Assembly: GCF_037975245.1 (NCBI RefSeq)
Contig: NC_092566.1
Coordinates: 5,334,001-5,398,000 of the forward strand
Direction of reading: 5' to 3'
From: Apostichopus japonicus
Lineage: Eukaryota; Echinodermata; Holothuroidea; Aspidochirotida; Stichopodidae
Length of the DNA: 64,000 nucleotides
Below are positions 13,601 to 28,600 of this stretch, piece by piece. Position 1 is the first letter of the stretch, and each line of letters begins with the position of its first letter. The translations under genes were made by a program, and so were the position numbers. The notes beneath the pieces are model-generated. The model saw only the letters and a list, made by a program, of their open reading frames with translations. It did no database searches and was not told the origin of the DNA.

Positions 13601-16600
13601 AATACTTGAAAAAACCGATTGCAACTATGATAAAGATGAAATTTAAAGTCAGAAACCCATTTCAAGGTCTCTTCCCCCTCCCCCCTACTAAACATTTAAT
13701 TACACCCTGCACATGCCTTGAAATTATTAGGCAAACTTATCTTGAGTTACAATCAAATGATCTCCTGGCTCAAACATTGTCTTTTAAAATGCTGTTCATT
13801 AAAGATCTCTGTTTTGGCTCAAGGAACACTTCTAACTGCAGGAGAATCATTGTAACCTCATCTTTCATAACAACAGCAGAATACTGGTTCAAAGATCATA
13901 ACCTCAAATTCTTTGAAACACAGCAGGTGCCATCATCACACTGCCCGGGGAAGCAAAGCATTTAAGATCTTTCATTACCTTATAAAATTGACAAGGGCAT
14001 GTACATAAACTTATTGAATACCACAGGTTATGTTCTTCTCCAGTACCAAAGCCCCTCCCCCCACCCCCAAATTGAAGAGATTATCACAGACTATACATGA
14101 CCTTTGCTGTTTTGACAACTGATGTACAACACTGAGTTACAAGTTGTTTCTTGCAGGACCATTTCTACAACGATTACAAAGATCTTCGTTTTTCTTTCTT
14201 TTTCGTCTGATTGCAATGTTTGGGATAATGATTGTTGTGATTTCACTGCAATAATCCATCTGATTTTGCTTTTTATTTTGATTGCTAAGTAATTTAAATA
14301 AATTAAATTTCAAAGCTAAAACACTCTGAGTGATTTAAAGTAGCTAATTTCGAAAGATAATTGTTAACCAGAAAGGTGACAGGCTTCGTGATGCCTAATT
14401 GTTCTATAAGAGAACGGAGACATGGTATTCAACCCCCCACCCCCCGAACTTTCCCCCTTTGCAAACCTTCCCCCCATCCTTTGCACCTCACTTCTATGCA
14501 GAAAAAAGTGAAACTTTAAACTTAAATGAAAAATATAAAATGGAAATAGGTAGATACTAGAGTTTCATAGATGAAACACAACCATTGTCAAATAGCCGAG
14601 CAAAACCTTATTCAAAGCTGTGAAAATCATGGTTTCATTTGATGTTTTCCACACAAGACTGAAAACTTGAGCAAGTGTAAATCATGACATATAGTTACAG
14701 CAGGCATGGTAGAATTTTTAATGATTTTTCAAGTTTATTTTGTGTAACAGTGGTACAAATTGCATGCACGCATATCTGCAACATTAATGTTTTTAGCTAT
14801 TATTGGCATAATTAGTGTCCATGCCCAACATTGCTAATATTTAGTCTCCTTGAAATGTGAAAGCATAAGTTGAAAATAAACAGTAACACCTTCTTTTAAA
14901 TGGGATTAACAAATGGTAACACCCTGGCATTGCCTTTAGACCATGATATCTCTTAAATTAAATTATAAAAGATAATGAGGGGGTTGGCTTAATCTCTTTC
15001 AATAGGGTTACTGTCTTGATATGCACTAGATTCGTACAGAATATCATAAAAGGGCGCCACTGATGTTACCTCAGGTGCTTCTCATTGCATCATTTTATGA
15101 AAACCAGCCCAAATAGCTTCCTCCATTAAACCCTCCTTTAGCCGCCCACTACCTCATATAAATTCCCTGCTCTCTGCTGTGACAAATTATCCATGTTGAG
15201 TTATAGCCCTTCTGACAACAGGCCCTCAATTCCACAGTCAACAATGTAAAGATATATCCTGGAGGTTGATGGGTGTCATAAGTTCATATTTGGTTTTTGA
15301 ACTCTGGTCTGAAATTGTTGTTTCTATTATGGATCACATTTGCACTTCATTCTCACAATTAAAAAGGTCAACATGTGTCCTGTGAAGCCCACCGACCATG
15401 GATATTGAGACGCCTGTCCACCCAACCACAAGAAGTACCCTATTGCTGTGAAAATTCAACTCTTAAAAGTACTTTTTGGCAAAATTAAATTCATGTTTAC
15501 TGAGAGGAGGAAGAGGTTACGATCATTACAGAAAAAGTCACTTCAAGACCAGCTTGCAGCTCAGTTTGTAAAATTGCTTCAAAGCACAACCTTATATAAT
15601 GCTTGTAAAGTATTCATGCAAGGGTTATGGGCAGAAGTGGTTGTTCCTATCAGTATATTTGTGTCGTGGCAGAGCTGGGTGAGGGGGTAGAGGATGATGT
15701 GAGACTGAGAACATAGGCCCCCCACAAATTGTTTGAAAATGTCCATTTGAAAATGCGCTCTTTAATACCGCTGCCATTATAACAGTTACCTGCCTCGGGC
15801 AATTTAATAGGATCTCGCTGGTAGATCACAGGAAATTTGAGCTTTGCAAGTGACTTTTCCATGCTCGTTTCCTTTGCTAGGCTAGGTGACTGATTACGTT
15901 ACACACAGGCTAAAGTTCCAGACTAATCACCTTGAATGGTGAAAAAGTGGGCAGTGGCAAAAAATGAACGGCAGTGTTACTAAAGGGCGGATTTTCAAAT
16001 GTACTTTTTTGAGAAATTAGGTTCAAACCCGTACACAGCTCCCCCCCCTTCCCACTCCAGTGCAGAGGACCGGGCACCCTAAAAAAGACCTATTTCAAAA
16101 TGGGTCCTTTAATACCACTGCCATAACAGTTTACCGGCCTCTGGCATTTGAATAGGCTCTCGCAGTAGATCTGGGGAAATTTAAGCTGAGGAAGTGACTT
16201 TTCCATGCTCGTTCCCTTTGCTAGACTTGGCGAATAGATAACGTAACACAAAGGCTAAAGTTCCAGCCTAATCACCTTGAAAGGTGAAAAAATGGGAAGT
16301 GGCGAAAAATGAACGGCAGTGTTACTAAAGGGCAGATTTTTAAATGTACTTTTTTGAGAAATTAGGTTCATACCGTTCCCAGCTCCACCCCTTCTCACCC
16401 CTGTGCAGAGTATTGGTCACCCTAAATAAAGACGGATAGCTTTACTCTTGGCATGTGTCATCGATTAAACAAGTCATCTGTACCTGCCCGTGAAGCAACC
16501 CACAATGGGTACCACTTGTAATTGCTGTATTGTTACTGCAAGACATTATAAGCCCTACAGAGGTGACTATTTCAACTTTTATGATATATTTCACAAGTTT

Positions 16601-19600
16601 GAAGACCTGCCTAGTGTTCTTAATACACGGAGGCCCGTAGGCCATATGATTCTTACAGAAAAAGCACCTAAGAAATCAGTTTTCTCAAAGGTGATATATA
16701 TGGTAGCTTGAAAATATGGTCCCACACGCTTACATTATCTTGCCATGAACTTCAGGTTCTTTTCACAAGTTTCAATCATAAAATGAGATCATGCAACCAT
16801 ACTCAAATCATATTCCCACTAAATGTAGTTTGTAAATTTTTGCAAACTCTGATAACTTACAAATTCAGAGAATAATTTATATACAGTAGCATAGCTGCAA
16901 AATGGGCAAATTATTACACAAGTGCAAATACAGTATGAATAGCAGTTTTTCAACACTATGGTTGATGAGAAAGTAAATTTGTGAATAGATAAACCTGGGA
17001 AAATGCCTCACAAATTTTAAGCAACAAAATATTTCTTGAAGTCATATCAATGTCTCTACTGTAGTTACCTTTGAACGTGCATGCAACAAGCTACGCACTC
17101 TTTCAACAATTAAACTCTCCTTTAAGATGGGGCAGGGGAGGGAGGGGAGGGGGAGGGAGAATGGTAGGAATATAAAGGAGAAAGAATGAAGAGAGAGAAG
17201 AATAGGAGATCCATAGGTTTGATCCTAAAATGTCAGGCTGTGTTCAACATATACATTAAAAAAACAAATTGTGAAAATAATCAAATCTGACATGTTATTA
17301 TCATTTTCACAAAACATGTGCTATATACTGCACAACATAAAACCTTGGATTGCATACAAGTAGACTTTTAAGTACCGGTACAACAGCAAGAGTAATAGTA
17401 AAAACATGCAGAATTTCCTTGGTATGATGAGGACTACCAGGCCTTACTATTTGGTCATCCAAAAAAGCAAATTTGGTCGTCCGAAAAAATGTAGCAAAAT
17501 AACAATGACCAATGTGTACACTGTAGGAGAGATGTGTAGCTTTGGTGAATAGAAAACCAGCTTTTGGGGTGATACCTTTGCAATTACCTACAATTACTTA
17601 TAATCATCTTCTCAGTTCATTAACCTCAATCTGCTACAGTCAGTTTTACTAACCTAGATCCTAACAACAACAAGAATAATAACAATTAGATTTGTATAAA
17701 TCCCAAACTCTACAGAGATGGATCTCTCAGTACTGCCTGCATGAATTCATACCACACCACAGATAAGACTGGGAGGCATTATTGATTTGACCAACCTTCT
17801 AATTATTGATAACCATTGATCTGATCCTCTTTACCACATAATGGATCACCCTTTCAGAGCATAAATCATTCCCCGTTAAATGTTAATGAGGTAATCCACC
17901 TCTGGTCAACTGGGAGGAGAAGGGGTGAACCCTTCAGTATTGAATGAATATATAGAAGTCTGCACGTAAATAATAATGTGCAAATGCTTTGATAGGAGTT
18001 GTTGTTAACACTACTAGGGGGTGATATAAATAACTAATGGTAAACAATGCAATGCTTGAAATCAATAACAGTGACTCAGTGTAAGACAGGCCAATGTACT
18101 GAAGATTATTCATAACAAGCAGGCCAAAGTTTCTCTTTTTGAACTACACATATAGACTTTACTTATCTGACAAGGATGCAATATATTAAAAATTATTTTT
18201 GATGAAACATGAGTTTATTGCTACAATTAGATATCTATAGAACTCCTTGTAGAATATATTCCAAACTGATTTGCTATGACCCAACCCCCCCCCCCTCTCT
18301 CTCTTCTTTCAAAAATTAAATGCCATTAAACTTACATGACTAGAGGAGCCCTAATTCTTCTGGTCAGGCAAAACAATATTGATTTTGAGTGGAGGGACCA
18401 TTGAAAATGTTGTCCAATTGCCTGGAAGGGGACATCATAAATTCAGTAGTCGATCTCTACCACAACTGTGAATCTGTTTTCAATGTGGTAACCCAGTACG
18501 TCTACTAGGAGTGGCTTTGTCACCCATTATGGTCAAGGTGGCTAACCATGTGTTGCCATTGGTGACACAATCGAAACCTCTAAACCACTTCTGCTCATTT
18601 GTTAAACCTAGGGGTGCCAAATGGCCAAAGGGAACAACTGTCAGGACAAGGAATTAACAAGCTCATTTAGTGGTTGATAAAATCTTTGATAAAATGACAA
18701 TTTCTACTTAATAAATTACTGAAATTCTTTATGATAATCTTTATTAAGCTGTAGAATGTCAGCAACTGATATATAGGTTCAAAAGCAGACCTTTCAAGGA
18801 AACAGTGGGCTTTCTTTGGACAATATTGTCTAGACTTTAAGACCACTCTGTAACACAGATGAGCAGTACCTACTGTATCAAGTATAGCTTGTCACATATC
18901 AACACTCTCCTGAAAGCATATACTGTATGCTATGGTATGTAACAACTTTAACCCCATTGCCAAATTGCAAAACAACATACTGATAGGGAATATTTGCAAA
19001 TTACTGTGGAACCATTTCCACATCATGTGGATGAGGGCTGTTATGATCTTTACACCTACATGCCTTGAAATCTGAGTTTCTGCAGGAAAAGTGCTTCAGT
19101 ATTCCTTCCACTCAACCGTTTATAATTTATTATTTCGAGTATGAATTAAGAGTACGAAGGGTATGTACAATCTCTTGAAAAAACATTACGATTTTTATGC
19201 CACACTCTAAGATTGTTGAAACAAAGATTTTCCTCCCAAGAAACAAGCTTACTATTTCATCTCCCTCCCTCCCCCAAAAAATACTCATTACTGAAATTAA
19301 TTCATGACACTATTTGAAGAAAAAAAAAGTATACATTAAAAACACACTCTGAGACTATTGAAAATTACATCTTCCTTCCTGCATGTTTCCCTCTCCTACA
19401 TTTGAATCCCTTGTCACCCTGTAACCTTCTTCTAATCCATTTCCCACCTCCCTCTCTCCCTCCCCCCCCCCACTCCCTCTCCATCGTCAAATAGTCTAGT
19501 AAGTCCCAAAATAAAAACAAAGTTAGGCTCTCTGGATGAGTTAACATGTGCGTATGCAGTTGTACTTTTAAGTCAGATAAGTATTTTATTCAAATTATCT

Positions 19601-22600
19601 GGAAAAGGTTATGTATTTACTTTCAATGCCACATTCAATGCCACACTCAAAGACTGTTGACTAAAAGTATTCGTGCCCCTCACATTACTCTCCCTCTCCA
19701 AACTCCCTCTGAACCCCCACCCCCCTTCCCCACCAGATATTATCACAATTACATTGTCTTTTAATAATGCACAATCTGAAAACATTTGGCTGAGTTTGAT
19801 TTTGATATTCCAAAACCTCAAAAGTGATGAGTGATGATGACCTGGTTGTTACAAATTACAGCCTTTTTCAAGAAGTCATTTTACTGGGTTCAGAAAGGAG
19901 ATTTATTGGAGGAAGTTGATAACCACATGAGATAAACTGTGTCACCACAAAGCATAACCACCCCCTCATACCTGAGTAAAGAAATTCAAGACTCAAGAAA
20001 ATGGGGATCTTTTTCGATATGATTTAGAAAATTTACATTTGTAATGCCTGACAATGTACTTTACACAATGCCTCAATCAGTTCCACTTCCATAGATGCAA
20101 ATGCTGTAAAGAATAAAAACCAAGAAGGAAACAAACAATAATAGAAAGAAAACAGGAAACTTTTATTAACTAATCCAGAAAAACCGAGACATGTCATGAC
20201 AGTTTACAATTTACAGTCTTCTAGTAGATTTATACCATTTATAATTTTACTTTTTCTGCATGTTCAGAGTTTTTAGTCAGAGAATAAGTTTGAAAGATAT
20301 TTTGTAGCAATATCCCTTTTTTTCTTTGTAAACTTTGGCTAAGTGAGAAATACAGTGGTGTGCCTTAATATGTTTGATGATATCACATTAATGGTGCACT
20401 ATAACTCAATTAGCTAATCAAAATTGGACTGCCGTAAATTTGTGTCCAAATTTAGGCAAGTCGTAGACCAAAATTCTGTGACCTATTCCAGAGTTAGAAT
20501 AAAGTTATACCAGGAATATTTTGGTTTTCTATTTTTGTGTATACCGATAACAGTTCTTTAATACCTGAAGAAGGTAATATAATTCATTCTAACCAATCCA
20601 TTGTGTAATGCTCACACAAGCATACTTATAAACCTATAATCTAACTAAGAAATCTAAATTCTTTATAATAATCTGCTATCTTGGTCCGCATATCCCCCCC
20701 CCCAACCCACAACCCTCTCTAGTTAAGTAGTGTATCCTTTAAATCTGAATAAATCCTCATTGTCATTTACTAGTTTATTTCTTCATGCTCAGTTCCATTT
20801 TGTTTTTTATCTTTTCAAAGATAAAGAAAGTTAGGCATAAATTTAAGGGTTTATCTGACAGAAAATGAATATCCATGAACCAGAGAACTTTCTTGTGTAT
20901 ATATATCCTTCACAAATGATAACATTTCCTATAGATATCTGTCACCACAGATGTTGATAACTGGTTGGTTTTATGAATATTCAAGACTTTTGCATAAAAT
21001 TGAATATTCATTTCTCCATAAAAAGTACAAAAAGCTTAAAAAAGTGCTAAACACAAAGGAACCTTCTAAGAGTAAACCCTCTAAGGGTCATTCTTGCTAG
21101 CCTAGGACAAGCTTGTCCAGTAAGAGGATTTAGCTTGGCAGAAATCACACCTTAACACTTCATTGTATTCTGCCAAACAAATTGTTCAAACTTTGTGACA
21201 TGCCCACAAGGAAATTTATCTTCAAATGGATAAGTAACTTAATCTTGAAAGGTTTCTACAACAGAACTGTTTTCTAGGGTGGTGGGTTACCATTGAATTA
21301 GAAGAATTTATAATTAGAAGCAGTTTGAATATGAGTAAACACATCTATACAGAAAGGGTGCATTGTGAGACTATCAATCGGACACTGTTACATGTAAATT
21401 ACCTGTTAGGCCATGAATAGGATGTGTTAATTATAGCAGCTCACATCTAGTTACCACAATAGTTCCAATGACTAGACCAGTGGGCATTCAGAACAAAATG
21501 GTAAAAGTTACACTTAAGTTAACACATTGTCACTGTCAATTGTCCAGAGAATAATTTGTTTCTCAAATATTGCGGAGCAGTCTTTAAGGCTCTGGATTTT
21601 GTACATATATAATACTATACGGTTCCTATGTAAAAAAACTGGTAAATATCCTTGTAGTTTGTACTTGTATAGCAGCAATCTGACATAGCCTTTTTCTTTG
21701 CGATTCCTCATAAATTGTTTCTTGACAGTGGCAGTGCTATGGGTGGCAAGAGGGAACAATGTCCCCACAGAGTCTCCCCTCCCCCCCTCGGTGCCCCCAA
21801 TCAGATCTGCTACTTATCCAAAAATATATAGAACTAGGATAATAGTATTAGAAACAGCTTCCAATGCAATGCATTAATGTGAAAAATTGTCAAATGATAG
21901 CACCATTTTGCATCTAAGTCACTTTACTTGCAGAAAAATTCCCAAAGGAGAGAGGGAACACCTCCCATTATATCCCTCCACCATATCAGTGTTGTACTTT
22001 TTGCCCCCAAAAATATGCCTTGCCCTCTAGTTGACCCCCTCCCCCCCCCCCCATTGCCTTGGCTAGTTCCCTGATTGTGGTAGATTTTTTTTTCTTTCTT
22101 GTTTTCTAAAGAGGTTTAGGGAGAAAGCTATACAGGCAATAGTTCAGTGACAGCTGGACTAAAAATGGAGACCTGGCATCTGTTTTGCAACACTAGAAGC
22201 TGTTGTAAAACATTTGAACATTTACAGTAGGAGTGGTACGTTTTATTAGCCACAGTTGCCTGACATGACCCAGTAGACTACTGTGGAGAGCACAGCAGAG
22301 CTGTACTGGTACATGCTACTATGTATAGATGGAATGCTACTGTATGCTAACCAAAGTAGTTTTCACCTGTTCCCACAGAGATGCCTAGCATGATTTAGTA
22401 TAGAAGGGTCCCAAAGTGTCAACATTACCCTGAATATTATATTTTTTTTATAAACATGCACCTACCCAGGGTCAGGTGAAGTAGTATACTGTACACCCTA
22501 CAGAAGTAAAAAGTATTATTATATATACTTACATGCAGCAAACAATAAATATAGACCTAGTAGAGGTGGGTTGTCCTATGACACAGGTACAGTAGAAAGT

Positions 22601-25600
22601 CCAAGACTGAAAATTAAGACACTTTCAATAATTGGTAAATGTCAGTCACAAATTGTTTCCATAGCAACTACACAAACAAACAATTCCATTCTTGTTCTAT
22701 TCATTGAAACATGAAGTCCTGCAGAAAATTCTGCGTCTTCTCAAGTACCAGTGCCAACCTCCTTTATAGCAGCGTGTGAGTGGAAGGAGTAACACGGCAT
22801 GCTCGTGTTGTTAGCTCTTCGCCACAATTGTGCATACTGAGTTTACAGGGAAAACAACAACATGAAGACACCCAAATTTTCTATACTGAAGTAACTGTCA
22901 AGCTTCTAAGAGTTCATCCTCCAGAAGTCAATTACGGAATAGTCCATGTATGTATACAGACCATCTCAGCAGCAGCCAATGTGCCATTAGGGAACGGCAT
23001 TGGCCCCAGCACAGGGGGCGTAAAAGAATCCTTTTGGCAAAGACCTTGAGATACCTGCATGGAAGGATTGAAAACTAACACAATTTGACATTCATGCTGA
23101 GAAAGACCTACATTCTGAAAACTGAGATGAAGAGGTGAATTCAAAGGGACTGGCTCCATTCCAGTTTTAAAAGTCATCAGATTGAGGGAATATGTCAAAA
23201 TATACGACGACGGAGACGAAGTGATTGGACGGCATTGGACTTCAGGGCAGTGGCAGCGCCAGCATCAGACACATTGAAGAGGGTGGCCATGTGACAGCAA
23301 AATCTAGGGGAAGGAGGAGGGGGAGGAGGATTGCAGCTTCAATTAGCTTTGTTTGTCCCCTCCATATCCTTTCTACCTTTAACCACCCCCTCCCCCAAGC
23401 AAAAGAACCCCAAAAACAAAAATTAAGATGAAATAAAAAGGTGGGAGAGCAAAATTAACACAAGTTCTGCAGGTAATGGTTGGGTTGATCAGATTAATCT
23501 GAAATTTGCAAAGTACTCATGAACCATGAATTATGATTTTAAGGTGCTATATTGTGCAGTGAATGGGAGGGGGGTAGGGGTTAGTCGGGGGAGGGGGGTA
23601 GGCCTACAATGTTTTACATTCCTGTACAATTTAATACAGTATTGTAGTAATGTATGCCTATATATTTTTGTAGTGAGATACCTACAGGCTGGTTGTAGAA
23701 ATCATGGTAATGTAGTATACCGATGTTGTTCAAGGGTTGTGGTTGATATCACAAACCCCACCTGGTGCGGGTAGATTCACTTTAAATAGAGAATTAAGTG
23801 TGTTCAGTAAATAGACATTTTGACTATGTTGTGCTTGGCCCGGATGCCGTATACAGGGGAACACCACAAGACTGAGGGATAGATCGACTCAGGGAGTGTG
23901 TACCATTGGTACTATGGAGATGGTTTCAACACAACTTGATTCATTGATTTAGACAGAATTCTTCCAGTTTGCATCATGTGCAAAGACATCTACGTTTACT
24001 TAAACTTTCAACTATAATGTAAGACTTTATACAAGTTACTAATGACCAGGGAGTAACTGTCGTAAAGTCATTTGAGAAGGCAATGCCTTGATCCGAGACA
24101 GTAAACTCTAACTTTGATAGGCCAACACAATTCTTTGTTTTTTTTTATTTAATAATACTATATACCTTCACTTTAACCAAACCTTAGGCAGATTTCACCC
24201 CCTTAGATTTTACATTGTCAATGATCAGTTCTTATATACACTTCAAGTAACATCTCCAAAACATTAAAATATAAACTGAAGTAAACTATGCTAACATTTT
24301 CCACATTCCAGTTTACTCTCAACAGTAAGCAGGTTCACAGTTGTTTACGTTCAGTTTCCCAATTTATTTGTTTGAAATATAATTTTTTTGGCTACTGGCA
24401 CTTTCTGACATGTTTCTTTCATTGTTTGGAACCATATACAGTATAGCCATTGGCAGACAGAATTAAGGTAGTCTGCTTGAAGGAGTTCTTCATAATTTGA
24501 CAAGGTCGTAGGAAAGAACTGAAATGATGTCTTCGAATACGTTGAGCAGCAAGTTTTCTTGCGGTTAACCGGACAAAACCAAGTCATCTACCATTTAGCA
24601 GAAATAGTACGACAGGTACAGTAGTTCCTTCTGAAATCATATTTATATAAAATTGTAAATGAAAAACAGAAAACTGACTGGGAAATTATAGGAATTATTA
24701 ATTTTTTTACTTCAAAAATCACTTATGAGTTGATGATGACTATTATAGGCAATGCCAAAAATAAGAAGTTTAGGTATTTGTGGCAGTAAGACAAATTAAG
24801 TTATCTGTTGAATTTTTAAAAAATATGGTAAAAACCAGTAAATAACTGTAATAATATACATGCAATCAGATAATAATTCATTTGTTCCAAAGAGTCTCTT
24901 TTAAATAACCAGCATTCTAAAAGAGTTGAAAAATTGTGGTTTTTCTCCATCACCCTTTGGAAAACACACCAACTGACTTTTTATGCTTTCAAGAATGCCA
25001 CTGCCTCCAGACTTAGGGCAAATATGACCTGGAATTTAAGAACAATTTTTCTAAGAAATGATGCACACAGACAAAATGAAAACAAAATAGCTAAAAGCAA
25101 ATACTTTATGTATTTCCTCTGAAGTATTTAGAAATATTAAAATGTTTAATGACCTATATCTCTGTCATGAAAACAAATTATGCTCTTCTTGAGGATTTGC
25201 TATTTTTTAATTAAGAGAGATAAACTTTGGAAACACCAAGACCACTTTATGCACCTCAGAGAGTGCCAGGGGTGTTTATCTTTCCTTTCAGGAACTGTAT
25301 ACAATGAAGCAGAGGGAAGCATCACCTAATGATATCGAAATATGGGGAAACAACTTTTCGGGTTCGCATCAAAATGACATTTTGTGTGCAAACGAACTGG
25401 TTAGCAATTCCTGCGAATCAAATCTCCTGATATATATGTTATGTTAAAGTCTCTGGTGCATAACATACGTACACACGACGACATCAGGGATTAATTTAGT
25501 GTTCAGATTTTGTATAGCAGTTTCAAAGGTTCTGAACATTCCCTTACAAAATACCATAATAATAAGAAAATAATAATAATACTAAATGACATTTATAGAG

Positions 25601-28600
25601 CGATTAATACAGCGTTTCAAAGCGCTTTGCAAAGTAGGAAGAGACAAAGGAAACCAAGGCGTAACAAAAAATTAACAGAAATGTTTTAAGTTGTCTCTTG
25701 AAAATACAAAGGGAGGGAGAGTCATGAACGTGAAATGGGAGTTTGTTCCAAAGAGAAGGGGCAGCGACAGAAAAGGCAGGATCGCCAGAACGAGTGGTGT
25801 ACCTGTGTACTAATAAACCTGCCATACATCTTTGAACTTGTATAACAAGATTGCCCATGTTGCATAGCATGTTATGATGCGGTACCAGAGAAATTATTCT
25901 GTGTGGACTTAATTGCTGCACTTGGAAGATTGACAGCATCATAACACATAAACAAATGGGTCAGGGGGGGGGGGGGGCGAGAATGGTCTGTACGGGCGTT
26001 TTGGACACTATCTAAGCAGAGAGTCACCACAGGTTGGTGCGGAGTGTACAGAAATTTTTTGAGTAAAGATATACCCTAGATCGCGGGAAATGACCCTTTC
26101 GGGGCAATAAAATAGTCAATAATCGCGAATAAGTAAAAAGTGGTAAAAAGATGAAAAGGGTGCCAGCAGTCCACTTCAGTCCGTCAGGGGGGCATGCGCC
26201 CCCCCCCCCTGACTGTATGGAGGCTCCGCCACTGCCTTTGTTGAATTATTCAGAGCCTATAGAGATGATGAGTACAAGGCACATATAATTAGGTACACAT
26301 ATTGCACTCCTTTTTATAGGACAGGATGGGATGTGTCAAAATAGTTGCATGCATTGAACTACAGCTAAATTAATTATTCCCTAATATTATATACTCTGCA
26401 CCCTTGAGGTAACACAGAAACTGAAATGACCTGCTTTTGAAAATGATGCCAAATCCCAAAATGATTGCTGACATATTATCTGACCGTGAAAATTTAAAAT
26501 AATTTCAACTTCATACCAAAAGTGAGTAAATCTTGTATTGGTTTCCAAATCCAATCATTAGTAATACATGGTATCCCAAAGGAGTTTGTTAAACAGTTTC
26601 AGTTTATCTGTCAATTAGTTTAAATTGGTTTACAGTGTTTCCTTTTTATCAATTGTTAAAGATGAGGGTAATGGGGGGGGGGGTGGGGACAGTGGATTGG
26701 GAGGGGGAGCATTGAAATATGTAGCTTTGATTTCAGAGGCAAAATTAACCACAAAATTATTGAAAATTTTATAAACAAAATGACACGTTTTAATCACTTT
26801 TTTCTTAGTTTCTCAATAAAAAGAGCATTTTTCAGGTAATGAAAGAGCAATTTTAATGGAAAATTTGAAATTGGGCAATTTTCATTAACAAAAAACAGGC
26901 GCTTACAATTTAAAAACATAGCACTTGGAGGATTTTTACAGCATGCTCCCCACCCCCCTCCCCCCGGGCTCTGCTGAAGCCTCTGATATATATGAACCAA
27001 TGATACCAGTTTAGAAATTAATTCACTCTGTTTAGTTCAGAATTTCTCCACGATATATTCAAGAGTTTTTATGTTAAAAACAACATGCAAATGAGAGGTA
27101 AACTGCAGGAAAAAGTTTGTTTGTTAAACCTATAGTTCAGTTATAGAAAAAAATGGCTCTAGAGGCTTCTGTAGCACACTCTATTCAGCCAACTTACGGA
27201 CATTATCAGGTTGTAATTGGTAATAATAGCATAGCATTGTGGGCAAACAAATGAGGTCTCCTTGCCATGAGAATGTTTATTTCCAGGGTCAACAAAGAAT
27301 CTTTTCACAAATTCACCTAAAGTGTTACATTACAAGTCCTCAACAAACTCCAATTTGAATGGAATTGTGTACTGCATAATGTTTCATGGACTTTTTCATC
27401 ATATTCTTGTTGACTTTCAATACTGCATGCAGGGTTAATGTAGCTAGTGTTGCATATGCAATATATGCATAATATGCAAATAGATATATTTATGCTTCTT
27501 CCTCTCCTTCATCTGCTGTGTTCATTTTACTCTTTATAAGTAGTAGTTAAACTTTGAAAACATTACTTTCTTTGTTCTACCTGTTTGCTCTGTCTGTAGT
27601 AAACAACTTCCTGCCCTTTTCTCGCATCTCTTACACATATAATGCATATATATGCATAGATGCATAATATATTAGAATGCTACTCGAAAAGGGGCTACTG
27701 CTATACAAGCTGTGCAAAGATGTAGCATTTCTTCTTACCCCAGGCATAATACTATTTAATTGGAGACAAAGAGCAGAGCTTTCACAATCAAAACTGCTCA
27801 CACAAAATTGAAATGTTCACTTAATCCTTGGTTCCTTGGTATACAGCTGTGCACCATAACGAGCAATGTTATTAAATAGCTCATTAAAGTTATGTACTAT
27901 CTATGACAGAGCAAAGAAGCTCAATTGTAGGTCACCTTAGTCAACCAGATGGACATTCGACATGAATTTGGCAATCTATCCAACAAGTTGGAAAAATAAT
28001 ACCTGACTTTTAAACCATTTGGGATCGCATAGAGCTGTACAGTTATTGTAAACATTTCATTGCTACTGTATATCGTGTTATTGTTCACATGCAACATACG
28101 GTACTGTACGACATTAGTTGAAGGTTTAAGTGTGCAGCAGCTGTCACAGGAACAAATCATAATCTCATGGAAACCATGAACTTTAGTGAAATCCTTCTGC
28201 CAAGTTCTAAAATAACAACACCTTTATTACACTACACAGAAGGAATACCATAGTAACTATTGTCAAGATTCTCCTCCTACCTCACATGTATATGACTATA
28301 AAAGATCTCTAGCCATGTTTTAAATTTTTTTTTATTATAATATGTGAAGTTACATAAATATCTATAATAAAATTGCTAAGAATACATTGTTCTTGGAAAT
28401 TTTTATATGATTGATGTTAAAAGAGTACCCTGTTTTTCCCCCCACAATTTCCACTTCTCCTTCTTTACCCAATACACAAATGCATGTCTCGAGAAACTTC
28501 AACACAACAAATATTCACAAACAAAATACTGTAGATAAAACTAGAAAAGCAAGTAACTACACTTTTAATTTGTACAGTAAACAGTAAAATAAATCATACA

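Noticed and set aside
19200-19700. Loose triplication of GCCACACTC(T/A)AAGA-type sequence with CT-rich tails
   Set aside because: Similarity is limited to short blocks with uneven spacing; not firm enough to call as a repeat feature.
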